From Argopecten irradians (Eukaryota > Mollusca > Bivalvia > Pectinida > Pectinidae), in assembly GCF_041381155.1 (NCBI RefSeq), contig NC_091137.1:17789765-17853764 (forward strand): a stretch of 64,000 nt of DNA, in the 5' to 3' direction. The notes under the pieces were generated by a model. The model searched no databases and had not been told where the DNA came from. It saw only the letters and a list, made by a program, of their open reading frames with translations. Below, piece by piece: positions 42,056 to 56,200 of the stretch; position 1 is the first letter of the stretch, and every line of letters starts with the position of its first letter. The position numbers were made by a program, and so were the translations under genes.

Positions 42056-42333
42056 AAAATGTCTAAATCAATATTAAATTGGATGATTGTTCTCTATACT
42101 TAACAAGTATTTTTAATGCTTAAATTCTATATTAAAGTATATAAATCATTTGAATACTTCATATTATGTAAGACAAATAAATCATGAATGTGAATAAATC
42201 TTACGGATGCCAAAAAGCGAAAGCTTATGTAAGGCAGATACTGATATAACTAACATATTTTGCATAACTTTACAAGAACAGTGTATTGCTCTTCAAGTAT
42301 TCTGTCATAAGTCAATGCCACAGTCCATAAGAA
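42051..42333 (+). repeat. Direct repeat copy 2 (283 bp)
   Basis: Same content as 41095-41377, with one-base and two-base indels. It joins the array at a CATGTA microhomology. Confidence 0.95.
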
Positions 42334-44053
42334 AAAATAAAAATACTTTCTAGTAAGCAATCTGGTACGTAATGTATACCAGGTAACCATGCATTTTTCA
42401 ATGTGCTCAAATTACTGAAATTTTCAAGCAACAGATTTTTCATCCAATTCTTTGTCTCGAGACTGAAGCTCACATTGTTAAAATAGACCAGAATTAGGAA
42501 CAAGACAGACATTCTAACCAGGAACTCTTACTAGCACTAGCTGGTTTCTCTACCAATTGTGTCACCTACAGTGCACTGTACATCTTGTCACCTAAAAGCT
42601 ATGCTGTGAAGCTTTGTTCGGATTGAAAAGGTCTAAAATATGTTGAAAATAACTTTTTACTAAATGTTTAATTAAAATTGAGGCAGATACATGTATATCT
42701 TGTATACAGTTTGCAGCAATGCTATTATTGTTTAAAAATTTGCTCAAATGCATGTCCTAAACTAAGATCGAAATCACATGGGGGGGATTGAAGAGGAAAA
42801 CCTGTAAAGAGTATCATTATCACACGACAGGCTTAATAGAGAAGTAGGCGATTGATGCAGACCCAATAGACCTGAATTGATTCACCTTCCCTATTAGTAG
42901 CAAAATCACAACCATACAGGTATGTACAGCACCTTACAGGTTATTGTCTAGTTTATATCTGAATACATGATATATGTCTTATTACAATTACATTAGCTGC
43001 ATAAAATGGCGATGGGGCATATATCTTCATTGTTGATATTTTGATTTGTTCAAAACTGGCAAACTATGACTATAACAATGATAATGACTTTGTACACTTT
43101 GATATTACTTTCATTTTAATATAACATGATAGTAGTTTTTGTTTGAGATAAAGTTACATCTACATTTTTTTTCATTAATAAAGAACTTCAAAAATTGTTA
43201 TTAGATTTAAAAATTAAGACAATATTAAAAATCACACAGAATTCATAACAAAAAAGACATGTATAACTTGACAAACAATACTTGCATGTAAAGGCCATTT
43301 TAACATCAAACATTTGGCCAAATAACAGAGATGAGTGTATATAAACATTGTTCATTATAAAATGGATTTTTTTACTCTATAATTTTAACTTATTTATCTG
43401 TAAATAAGCCACTATTCACAATCAAGCTTTTGACCACAAATAAGCGAATGCTTTTTTGTGGAGTCGTCCTATATAAATTACATGTATGAGCTACTATAAA
43501 CTACTTCATTTTCACGTGATACAAAGTTTTGCACAATTTGGGGAAATAACTTAAACATATTATCAAAGTTTTTAGCAAATATAAATTTAAAAAACATATT
43601 AACAATGCAAACCCAAATGTTGAAATTTTAATTTAGAGGCAAAATGAATAAGTATACATGAAATTAAGAGGCTTACAGTAACTACGGTATATGCCTTCTA
43701 GGTCACATGATAGAATTGTGAAATTATATAGTTCTCATGACAAAACTGTGACATATTAGATCACATGACACTTATGTGTTATTATAGATCACATGAAAAT
43801 AAATAAAATCTTCTGGCCTAATAATGACCAATATATATACCAATAATACAGATATTTATGTATATACATAGAGAGAACCATATCCATATTTAACATCTGC
43901 TAGGTTATGACAATCTATCAATCTGCAGAAGGTCATTCTTGTACGAGGAAACATGCCACATAAAAACCTTTCCTTGGTATTAGTTGGCCACATATCACAA
44001 TCTAAAGAGTTCAATAAATCGATAAATAAACAGAGGCTCCGATTCTGACCACT
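42334..44053. other. 3' flank of WDSUB1, no further gene seen
   Basis: AT-rich sequence with no coding signal. The part next to 44053 should be the WDSUB1 3' UTR. An ATTAAA-type signal is possible in minus orientation near 43625, but no clear poly(A) site stands out. Confidence 0.4.
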
Positions 44054-44202
44054 TTATCCATTGAGGTGCCGTTGTATGAGCATCTTGAGACTGCGGTTGG
44101 GAGTAAGCTGTTTTGTGGTGAGGACCGCATTGGTCATTGGACTCCTGTCCTTGCCCTTGGAGTTCCAGGCCATGATGGCTGCCCGCTCGTAAGTGTAGCC
44201 AT
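44054..44202 (-). CDS. WDSUB1: WDSUB1 terminal exon: second half of the U-box
   Basis: Encodes [18 protein letters not shown], then [19 protein letters not shown], and ends RHLNG before TAA at 44056-44054. Acceptor GGTTTATAG. Confidence 0.95.
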
Positions 44203-47200
44203 CTATAAACCAATCAGTCACTTTTATATAATTATATACAGAGGGTATTCATGTTCTGACACTATGTGATGTTTGCCCTGCTGTATCGGTGTAAAACCAC
44301 TTGATGTTTGCCCTAATGTATCGGTGTAAAACCGTTTGATATGTGCCCCGATGTATCAGTGTAAAACCACTTGATGTTTGCCCTGCTGTATCGGTGTAAA
44401 ACCACTTGATGTTTGCCCTTATGTATCCGTGTAAAACCACTTGATGTTTACCCGATGTATCAGTGTAAAACCATTTGATATTTGCCCCGATGTATCAGTT
44501 TAAAACCATTTTATGTTTGCCATTATGTATCAGTGTAAAACCATTTGATATTTGCTCCGATGTATCAGTGTAAAACCATTTTATGTTTGCCACGATGTAT
44601 CAGTGTAAAACCATTTGATTTGTGCCTCTATGAATAGGTGTAAAACCACTCGATGTTTGCCCTGCTGTATCGGTGTAAAACCACTTGATGTTTGCCCTAA
44701 TGTATCGGTGTAAAACCACTTGATGTTTACCCGATGTATCAGTGTAAAACCATTTGATATTTGCCCCGATGTATCAGTTTAAAACCATTTTATGTTTGCC
44801 ATGATGTATCAGTGTAAAACCATTTGATATTTGCTCCGATGTATCAGTGTAAAACCATTTTATGTTTGCCACGATGTATCAGTGTAAAACCATTTGATTT
44901 GTGCCTCGATGAATAGGTGTAAAACCATTTGATTTGTGCCCTGAAGTATTGGTGTAAAACCATTTGATTTGTGCCCCAATGTATCGGTGTTAAACCATTT
45001 GATTTGGGCCCGATGTAACAGTGTAAAACCATTTGATGTTTATCCGATGTATCAGTGTAAAACCATTTGATTTGTGCCCCGATGTATCGGTGTAAAACAA
45101 TTTGATTTGTGCTCTGATGTATCGGTGTAAAACCATTTGATTTGTGCTCAAATGTTTTGGTGTAAAACCATTTGATGTTTGCCCTGATGTATCAGTATAA
45201 AACCATTTTATTTGTGCCCTGATGTATCGGTGTAAAACCATTTGATGTTTGCCCTGATGTATTGGTGTAAAACTATTTTATGTTTGCCACGATGTATCAG
45301 TGTAAAACCATTTGATATTTGCTCCGATGTATCAGTGTAAAACCATTTTATGTTTGCCACAATGTATCAGTGTAAAACCATTTGATTTGTGCCTCGATGA
45401 ATAGGTGTAAAACAATTTGATGTTTACCCAATCTATCAGTGTAAAACTATTTGATTTGTGCCCCGATGTATCGGTGTAAAACCATTTGATTTGTGCCCAA
45501 ATGTATTGGTGTAAAACCATTTGATGTTTGCCCTGATGTATCAGTATAAAACCATTTTATTTGTGCCCTGATGTATTGGTGTAAAACCATTTGATGTTTG
45601 CCCTGATGTATTGGTGTAAAAACATTTGATGTTTGCCCTGATTTATCGGTGTAAAACCAGCGTTCAAAATTAAGGCCTGTCCGTCTGCCTGCGACCAGCA
45701 ATTTTTACCATGTGGCTGCTCCTTTGACAGGCAACTTTTGGTCCAGATAGAAGATATACAAAACAAAATGACAGTAGAATTGTAGAAAGGTCGAAAATCA
45801 CGCTGTACAAGACAAATTTTCGTAATATTCTGGTTTTCAGTCAACTTTGTTGCGAGCCTACGATACTATCCGGATATGCAGATATATTTTGTTAGTAAAA
45901 CTATTAATTTGCTAGTAATTATATAAAGTACAAGGAAGAATTGTAACTTTGTTAGGACCAGTAACTTTTAGGGTCAGCCGGTCCTTAGGACCAACAGGAA
46001 AAATCTTTAAGAGAGAAAACTGTGTAAAACCATTTGATGTTTGCCATGATGTATCAGTGTAAAACCATTTGATGTTTGCCCTGATGTATCAGTGTAAAAC
46101 CATTTGATGTTTGCCCTGAAGTATTGGTGTAAAACCATTTGATTTGTGCCCCAATGTATCGGTGTAAAACCATTTGATGTTTGCCCTGATGTATCAGTGT
46201 AAAACCATTTGATGTTTGCCCTGATGTATCAGTGTAAAACCATTTGATGTTTGCCCTGATGTATCAGTGTAAAACCATTTGATGTTTGCCCTGATGTATC
46301 AGTGTAAAACCATTTGATGTTTGCCCTGATGTATCGGTGTAAAACCATTTCTATTAATATCTCTAACAAATTTTCTTCTGGTTGAGTATAATTATGTAAT
46401 GATACTGTTACATTATGTAATGATAGTGTTATACTGCAAAAGAAACATTAAGTGTGATGTTTTGATGACTTATATGTATACTGTCATCTTTATCAGACAA
46501 AATCGCTGTCTGAGGATTAAGTCCTTCTTCATGTTATTAAGCTCACATTAACAAACGAGCAAAGAACAACATTAACCAGCTAAAAGAGCTAGCATTAGTG
46601 ATTATTTTAAACAAATAATTTCTAATTTTATTTCATTTTTCACTTCAATTTAATATTTATTGGTGGAAATATGTTTTGATATGAAATTATGCATGAACTG
46701 GTAAGCACAAGTTTATCAGATGAAGGTTTCATATTTCCTAGGTATAATAATATAATAATATATATACTGTATTTAGATATGTTTTGGTTACCTCTGGTAA
46801 TAATTCTGTATTTACAAATTACAGAGTTATCTGTCCTTGCAAGTAGGTATCACTAATGACCCTATGTGTTTGTGAGTGTAACGTCATACTTGTCCGAGAA
46901 AACAATATCAGTTTTTCTCACAATATAATGATGTCACAATGGATACCGACTTACTTGGGAAATAACTCTGCATTAAGCAAAGACAGAATACTGATAGGCA
47001 TCAGGAGTAGTGGTATACTAACCTTCTGCTATCACAGGGTCTTTCATCAGCTCTCTAGTGATAGGACATAGATATTCATCTGGAATGCCAGCATCTAATA
47101 AGAATAAAAAGAGGCAAGAACCTGTATTTCCTGTCAAATTTACTAATAGGAACAACAAGGTACAAGAACCTTTATTTCCCGTCGAATATGCATATTACAT

Positions 47201-50200
47201 ATAACATAATCTATCAATAGCTTGTATTTTGAAAACAAGTAAGACATAACAAAACAAATATGGTATCGTTAATTGTGATATTTTGGCGCTAGGAAAATTT
47301 GACGTTTTTGTATCAAAATAGAGTGGTTAAATTTTGGTGCATTTAAATTTGGCATTTCCTATGTCATGCAATTTTTGGCACATAACTCTATTTCATCAGA
47401 AGAAAAAATAAAGATTTAGTTTGTCTATATACATATCACGCAACAATATCAGATAATGATAAACCATGGATGACCCAGGAAATAAGAAGAAATTTGAGGG
47501 TTAAAAATAGATTACATAAGAAAGCAAGATCTACTAATAGGGAGAATGACTGGCTCAGATTTAGGATTGCACGTAATGATGTTATTGATCTGATAAGACA
47601 GGCAAAACAAAACTATTTAAATAAATTACAAAATACCCTATCTGACAAGTCAATTCCGCCTGGTAAATGGTGGCGTATTGCCAAGTCTATTAGTAACTTC
47701 TCTAATAAGTCTTCTTCTTCACAACCTTTTAAAATTGGTGGTAATATAATTATTCATCCTATGGACAAAGCAGAGGCATTAAATAACTTCTTCTGTTCTA
47801 TCTCAAATTCCACAGCTGAAGTTGATGATCCTGATCCAGACTTACCTCCCCTTAGTCACCTTAATTTTTCCGATATCAACATTACTGATCAAGATGTCTT
47901 AGATCAAATTAACCTAATAAAACTTAACAAGCCTGCTGGACCTGATAATGTTTCTCCTACAATAAAAAAAAATCTTGCACCTCCTATACTTACACCTCTG
48001 AAATTACTCTTTCAGAAAACTATTTTAACTGGTAAGGTACCACACTCTTGGAGAAATCCTCAAATGTTACTGCTATTTATAAAGGTAAAGGTTCTGTTGA
48101 TGATCCCAGTAACTACAGACCTATTGCTATTACTTCCTGTTTAAGTAAATTATTAGAAAAAATTATTTTTAAATATGTATTTAACTTTGTAACGAAACAT
48201 CATATCATAAGTGAGAATCAGTCTGGATTTCAACGTAGGGATTCAACTGTCAATCAACTTATTTCTATTTATGATGTTGTTATTTCCAAAAACTTAGATA
48301 ATGGTAAAGATATTAGATTAGTCTTTTGCGATATTAATAAGGCTTTTGATAGGGTATGGCACAAAGGACTTCTTTATAAACTTAAAAAAATATGGTATTT
48401 CTGGCAATCTTCACAAATGGTTTGAGAGCTATTTATCTGACAGCAAACAACGAGTTATCTTTGAAGGTTATATGTCCAATTTTAAATCCATTTCTGCTGG
48501 TGTTCCCCAAGGCTCTGTTCTTGGTCCTTTCCTTTTTCTTCTTTTTATTAATGACATCACTCATGAAATTAATACTAACGTAAAACTTTTTGCTGATAAT
48601 ACATCACTTTATGTTATAGTTGATGAGGATGTTATTACCCCAACTAATGATCTCAACGATGACTTAGAATCCATTTATAATTGGGCTAAACTTTGGAAAA
48701 TTCATTTTAATCCACAGAAAACTGTTGCTTTATCTGTTTCAAGGAAAAAGAGATACCATCCACAACTTATCTTTAATAATCAAATAATTAATGAACATGT
48801 TTTTCCACAAACATCTTGGTGTTATTTTTAATTCAAATGGATAATTAATGAACATGTTTTCCACAAACATCTTGGTGTTATTTTTAATTCAAATGGAAGC
48901 TGGGGTGATCATATTAAATATATGATACTTCTTGTAAAAGACTAAATATCTTGCGCATGCTTAAACACAAAATTGACAGGAAATCGTTGGAATCTTTATA
49001 TCTCTCTTTCATCCGCCCCATCTTAGAATATGCCTCTTCTGTGTGGGATAACTGTAATATTGGAGACGAAAAACTTCTTGAATCTGTCCAAATTGATGCA
49101 ATAAAAATTATTACTGGCCTCAGAAGTGGAACGTCTCATCAAATACTATATTATGAATCTGGGTTTGAAAAATTAAAAGATAGACGTAATAGACATAAAC
49201 TCATTTTAATGTACAAAATAATTAATCACTTAACAGCTGACTATCTATATCACACTATTGAACCCTATATTAATAATAATGTTAATCACCGACTTCGCAC
49301 TAATAGATTCTTTAATATTCCTCCATCCAGAACATGCACCTATGACCGTAGTTTCTTTCCCGATACAATGCGCCTATGGAATAATCTTGACCATTCTATT
49401 ACCTCTTCCCCTACTCTTAGTACTTTTAAAATTTAAATAAAACTCGAACACACTCTAATAGTAATGCTGTTAACTTCACCTCCTGTAATCCAAGAAAACT
49501 TAATATAATACTATGTCAATTACGTAATAATGCGAGCAATCTAAACTTTGACAAATATAAAGACCACCTTATTGATGACCCTGCTTGCTCCTGTGGCGCT
49601 GCCTGTGAAAATGCTGACCACTATTTTTTCTTCTGTCCTCTTTTTACTGACTCCAGACACTTTATTGTTGCTAATCATTTCAATCATATCTCTTCTAAAC
49701 TATTAACATCTGGTGATATCCAATTATCTATTGGAGAGAATCAATTCATCCTTTCTAATGTGAATAATTATATCTCTGCCACTAACAGATTCAATTAATC
49801 CTAGCTTTCCTGTTAAATTTGTTACTTAGTCATATACTTACTATAAATATACTTATTTATGAATATCATATGTTAATCTTCTTGATGTAATTTTAATCTT
49901 ATATCTTTAATCGATGAATCTGAGTAAAGCTACACTATGTGTGTATGTGTGTGAGAGAGGGGTATGTATGTGATTGTTTATATGTATATATTCACTTACA
50001 TTAATCCTGTAATATTGTCTATTTATGTTCGTAAATATGTATGAAATGTAACCTCCGGGACGGGAGATGACTTATATAGGCTTGCCTGTTGTCAGATCCC
50101 TTTAATATTTGTTATTAATAAAATATGTTGAAATCACGCAACAATGGAGAACTGACGCGATAAGTTTTGAAGCCTTATCGATACAATGACAACCCTGTAG

Positions 50201-53200
50201 AATATTGGTCTTCAATAGAAGTGATTAATAGTCACACATCTATACATGTTTGCACAAAAGAAAGACTCACGCCATTGTTATTTCTGGTTGACAGCACAAA
50301 CCTTAAATGTGTGTTTATGTAACGTGATCGAGTACTTTACCCGAGAGTATGTGTTCACATACCTAATTTATATAAATTGTATTGATTGTTATATACAAGC
50401 AAATAAATACGTAGCCAAATTTTGGTGTGTTAAATTTTGGCGTTTTCATGCCAAATACCGATTTTAGTTTTTTCAAGAAAGAATTACTTTAACATGTAGA
50501 TAGATATTTGATATTTGAGTACAAAATGTGTAAAATGTATCTATATGTACAGGGCATAAATATCATGTTCAACACTGATTTAACTAAATTGTTGTTGAGA
50601 TGGTTGATAAAAGGTTTGTCATTCATGCATGCCATGATATGTACCCTACATTTCTTTTTCTTATCTAGTTCACTCAGAAACAACATCAAAGATTCAATTA
50701 TTTATAATGAGATATTTACCAGGATCTTTCAGAAGATGTTCATTTTTCACACTGATACACTTCATGGCTCTCAGGATCTTGTTTCTGTGTCCGAGGGCAT
50801 CTAATAAAACAAATTTTTATCAGTCTCAAGATGCTATGAAACTCATATCATTCATATCATAACATTCAACCATCAATTAAACAGCTACAATAACGCACAA
50901 TCTTGGGTTGTCTATAAATATTTACCAATATAAATGAAATGAAAATTTCAGAATGTGCCTAAAATATTCAAGAGAAGAACATTAAAGCATAAGAATCTTT
51001 GAGTATTGGCTCTAAAAAAATCTGGTTATTTAAATGTCAAAGTACAATATGGTTTATCTGCATAATATTTAACTTTTTCACACCTGAAAACACATTTGAA
51101 CTCTTCTACATCAAAGACCAGAAGGGTTCATTATAAATTTTGAAGGGTAAACGACTTGAACTAGCAGATGATTGACTATAGATTGAAATTACTTACCGAT
51201 TCTGAGCGAGATGAGCATTTCATTGTTAAGGTTGACTAGCTCTGTTCCGTCGATGTCGTTCGACCTGAAGTTGTCAGTGTACTGGCTCATCCCGATACTC
51301 TCTAACCAAGTACAGACATCGTCTACGGTCCACTGGGCGATGGGCTTCAGGGTCATGTAGCTCTGCTCGAACAGGTCTCTTCTCTCCTGGTCAGGGTTCA
51401 AGTTATCTACAAGGAAATCTGTGGGTGTTACAATTGGACTAAAAATTACCTGGTCCTAATTACTCGAAATAAAAAGAAGCGACTTGAAGTCAAGATTTAA
51501 GTTACCTACTTTACGACATATTGTAGCTCTCATGATTTAAGACTTTCATGCTAACTTTGTGACAGACAATGATTTTTGCGCTCACCACCAAAAATCTTCA
51601 CCCTGATGAGGAAATATGTTTAACCACATCTGACTTAGAAAATTTTGGTATTTTTTGGGGGCAAGTAGAATTTAATTTCGGTCAAGTGAGTTATTGGGCT
51701 ATACTTGAATTTTTTTTTACACCCATGCTTACCGATGGCTTCCCCTTGTGTAGTAATCTTCCATATCAGGACTGTTTTGTCATTAGATCCAGAGGCCAGC
51801 AGCTGACTATTGGGGGAGAAGGCACAACAGGTAACGTATCTACAAAACAATTGTAGTGGTAACAATTAGTGCACAAGTACAAAATTATTTTAGTATGTAT
51901 TAAAGTATGCAAGAGGTAAACATATGAATATATTTCTGCTTATGGTTATAACAGTAATAAATCTGTGTAGAGGGTGATTTGTATATCAATTTTGAATGAG
52001 TCATTTTTTGAATTGACACAATAACTGCACAGAAAAGACCAATTTTATATGATACCTCCCACCTCTTCCCTCTCAAAAGCTTCAAAAACAGACTGAACGG
52101 TGTAACAAGCAGGTAATAATGTTTGAAACTCTGTTATAGTACATGTATATGTATTTTATCAGCTTGTTGAATAGTTAACTTTAGGAGACACTTACCGTGA
52201 ATGGCCAGATATAATGTGAAGTGAGCTTCCTGATGCCTGAAATGGTAAGTAAACGGCTTGTCTTAGAGAGTCCATTTAAGTCACAGAATGAATGAAAGGG
52301 TTTATTCAAATGATATTGTTTAAAGTTGTTTGTCTCGTAATTTTCATTATCACAAACTGTCATAAAACATACAATGTGTGAATATGGATGCATATATATG
52401 ATTGTTCAGATCTATGAAAGCACCAATATACTATTGACATAGTGGTAAATGTCGCATGGAATATCACATGTTTTGAAAGAACCGCCACAGTCAATGCTAT
52501 GTTTCAAACTTTTGGGTTATGTCAGAAAACCAAGTTGCATCATGTGAATGACATTAGCAATACCCGTATAGATTGGAACCCCCCTGAGCCATATCATGTG
52601 GTCATTATCGGCAATACCCGTACAAATCGGAATAGATTTTACACAAGTCAGTAAATATAGAAAGTTTAAAACTTATTAGAGAGGCAGAGAAAAAATGTAG
52701 AACACCGTAAATACTTTTTCTATGCCAAAAATACAGACCATACAACTTGAACTAAGCAAACTAAAGTGAAGTCTATGATGGTATAACGGACACCCAAAAA
52801 GTGAGTATTATGACGTCACTAATGTTGACATGGAAATGTCAACTGATCATTTTAACAAGAGGCCCAAAGGGCCTTAACGGTCATCTGACTACCTTGGCAA
52901 TAGTAAAATTAATTTTATATGGTGTCACTTTGTCAGGACCATGTCAGGATCATTTTCAATTTCTTTCAACAAATTTTATTTCAAACAAGAGGCCAAAGGG
53001 CCTTAACATGTAGGAAATTAATTAGATATAGTGTCATGGTAGCCATCTTCGATTTGGGATCAACCAGAGATGTAACAACACTTTGTCGGGACCATGTCAG
53101 GATCATTTCATGCAAGTTTCAGCCAAATCACACCGGTAGAACTTGAGAAGAAGTTCAAAATGTGTTTTCAAGATGGCGGCTGTGGCGGCCATCTTGGCTT

Positions 53201-56200
53201 TCGGATCGACCCGAAAAATAACAACACTTTGTCGGGACCATGTCAGGATCATTTCATGCAAGTTTCAGCCAAATCGCACCGGTAGAACTTGAGAAGAAGT
53301 TCAAAATGTGTTTTCAAGATGGCAGCTGTGGCGGCCATCTTGGCTTTCGGATCAATCCGAACAATAACAACACTTTGTCGGGACCATGTCAGAATCATTT
53401 CATGCAAGTTTCAGCCAAATCGCACCGGTAGAACTTGAGAAAAGTTCAAAATGTGTTTTCAAGATGGCGGCTGTGGCGGCCATCTTGGATTTCGGATCGA
53501 CCCGAAGAATAAAACAATTTGTCAGGACCATGCCAGGATCATTTCATACAAGTTTCAGCCAAATCGAACCAGTAGAACTTGAGAAGAAGTTCAAAATGTG
53601 TTTTCAAAATGGCGGCCATCTTGGATTTCAGATCGACCCGAAAAATAACAACACTTTGTAGGGACCATGTCAGGATCATTTCATGCAAGTTTCAGCCAAA
53701 TCGCACTGGTAGAACTTGAGAAGAAGTTCAAAATGTGTTTTAAAGATGGCGGCTGTGGCCATCTTGGATTTCGGATCAACCTGAAAAATAACAACACTTT
53801 GTCGGGACCATGTCAGGATCATTTCATGCAAGTTTCAGCCAAATCGCACCAGTAGAACTTGAGAAGAAGTTCAAAATATGTTTTCAAAATGGCGGCTGTG
53901 GCGGCCATCTTGGATTTCGGATCGACCCAAAAAATAACAACACTTTGTCGGGACCATGTCAGGATCATTTCATGCAAGTTTCAGACAAATCGCACCAGTA
54001 GAACTTGAGAAGAAGTTCAAAATGTGTCTTCAAGATGGCGGCTGTGGCGGCCATCTTGGATTTCGGATCGACCCGAAAAATAACAACACTTTGTCGGGAC
54101 CATGTCAGGATCATTTCATGCAAGTTTCAGCCAAATCGCACCGGTAGAACTTGAGAAGAAGTTCAAAATGTGTTTTCAAGATGGCGGCTGTGGCGGCCAT
54201 CTTGGATTTCGGATCGACCCGAAAAATAACAACACTTTGTCGGGACCATGTCAGGATCATTTCATGCAAGTTTCAGCCAAATCGCACCGGTAGAACTTAA
54301 GATAAGAAGTTCAAAATGTGTTTTCAAGATGGCGGCTGTGGCAGCCATCTTGGCTTTCGGATCGACCCGAAAAATAACAACACTTTGTCGGGACCATGTC
54401 AGGATCATTTCATGCAAGTTTCAGCCAAATCGCACCAGTAGAACTTGAGAAGAAGTTCAAAATGTGTTTTCAAGATGGCGGCTGTGGCGGCCATCTTGGC
54501 TTTCGGATCGACCTGAAAAATAACAACACTTTGTCGGGACCATGTCAGGATCATTTCATGCAAGTTTCAGCCAAATCGCACTGAGAATTTGAGAAGAAGT
54601 TAAAAATGTGAAAAGTTAATGCTTGGCGGACGGCGCACGGCGGACGACGACGGACGAAACATGACGACTATAGGTCATCCTGACCCTTTGGGTCAGATGA
54701 CCTAAAAATGGCTATTCCATCTTGTGGAGTACATTGTCATTGAAAATCGGTTTTCCTGGTCTAACCAAAACAATCTTGACAGGGAGAAAGTGTTTGGATG
54801 GAAATTGGGAGAAATGAGGTAGGAAAATAGTGTTGGAGCAATAGGGAAATTGGGAGGAAAAAGGTGGGAGACTGGGAGGAGGCTGAGATGGAAATGGGAG
54901 AAATGAAATAAAGTGGGAAGGAAATGGATGGAAATGATGTTTGAGGAAAGGGAAAGTGGAGGTAAGGGGAAATGGGGAAGCAGAAAGTTGTAGGGAAATT
55001 GGTGACAAGTGAGAGGGCAAGTGGAGGTAATAGGTGGGACAGGAAAATGTTTGAGGGAAATGGGGAGGGGAGATGTTTGAGGGAAATGGAGAGAAAAGAG
55101 GTGTGAGGAAATTTTGAAGCAAACTGGGGAGGGAATAAAAAAAAAAGAGAAATGCAGAAAAAGAGGAAAGTATTATGATTTACTTAGTCAAGGTTATATT
55201 TGGTAAAGAAAAGGTGAATGTAAGAAGAGAAAGAGGGAATTGGCGATTACATATAAGTGTTGCTTTATAATCAGACAAAACAACAATATACTTACAGGAT
55301 CCCACAGTCTGATGGTTTTATCTATAGACCTGAAATAAAATAATCAACATCACTTAAGTGATAATTTGATAGGTACAGTTGCCACACATACATGATATGT
55401 CACATATCCAGTTTCATCCCTAGTCCAGACAATTTCTGTACATAATCAATACACATATTATCACCACAATATCAGTTTTCATGAACTAAAACTGTTGCTA
55501 TGGTTACTCTACATGCAGAACATAATATGAATACGCATGATAAACTACAGCATTGCCAAAGCTAGGGGTGGTTTATGGTTATGATATGAATGTATAACTA
55601 TGAACTGAAAGCATTGAAAACACAATATCTGACACCTTGTAGATAACGATGTACCATTATTTGTTTTCATCATATTCAAATATGATATCTGGATACATGA
55701 ACAATAACCCAGTCAGGATCTTTTTATCAATTTGTTGATATTCAAAAACTACTTGAATGTGCAGTACTACCGGTATATACAATGTATAAGGCTTTATGAA
55801 AACTTCGAAAATTGACATTCTTCAGAAAAGACTCCATGTCTGTAAAGTTGACACTGAGATTCAGTAGTTGTTGTATGTGGTTTAACATACCAACAATTAC
55901 AACATGGTTATTGGATAAACAGGCCACAGAGATGTCTAGCTAGCACATATACATCAAGAATATCTCAGCCAATTTAACACATAAACAAACAGACTTGATC
56001 ATCAGACCTAATTGACCCTATCTATTATTAACTATCTTACAGTAACAAAACATTGGACAGCAATTTTTCTTTTCTCCTTCTATTTTCAATTATTTTTTTT
56101 TTTTGCTTTATGAAGATAGATGCATGATGGACCCATCTCCGCTTGATGCGAGCGCGTCTGCTGACTTCCGGTATTGAGAGTTCACCAGATCAACAAGCGA

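Noticed and set aside
44249..45844. Minus-strand frames of 60-95 codons in the 35-bp array
   Set aside because: The unit length is not a multiple of three and the peptides only reflect the repeat.
53094..54584. Series of 62-66-codon + strand frames
   Set aside because: One frame per 146-bp satellite unit, broken at each unit border; not genes.
54712..55122. 136-codon Pro/Ser/Phe-rich minus-strand frame
   Set aside because: It is the complement of a polypurine low-complexity tract inside a WDSUB1 intron.
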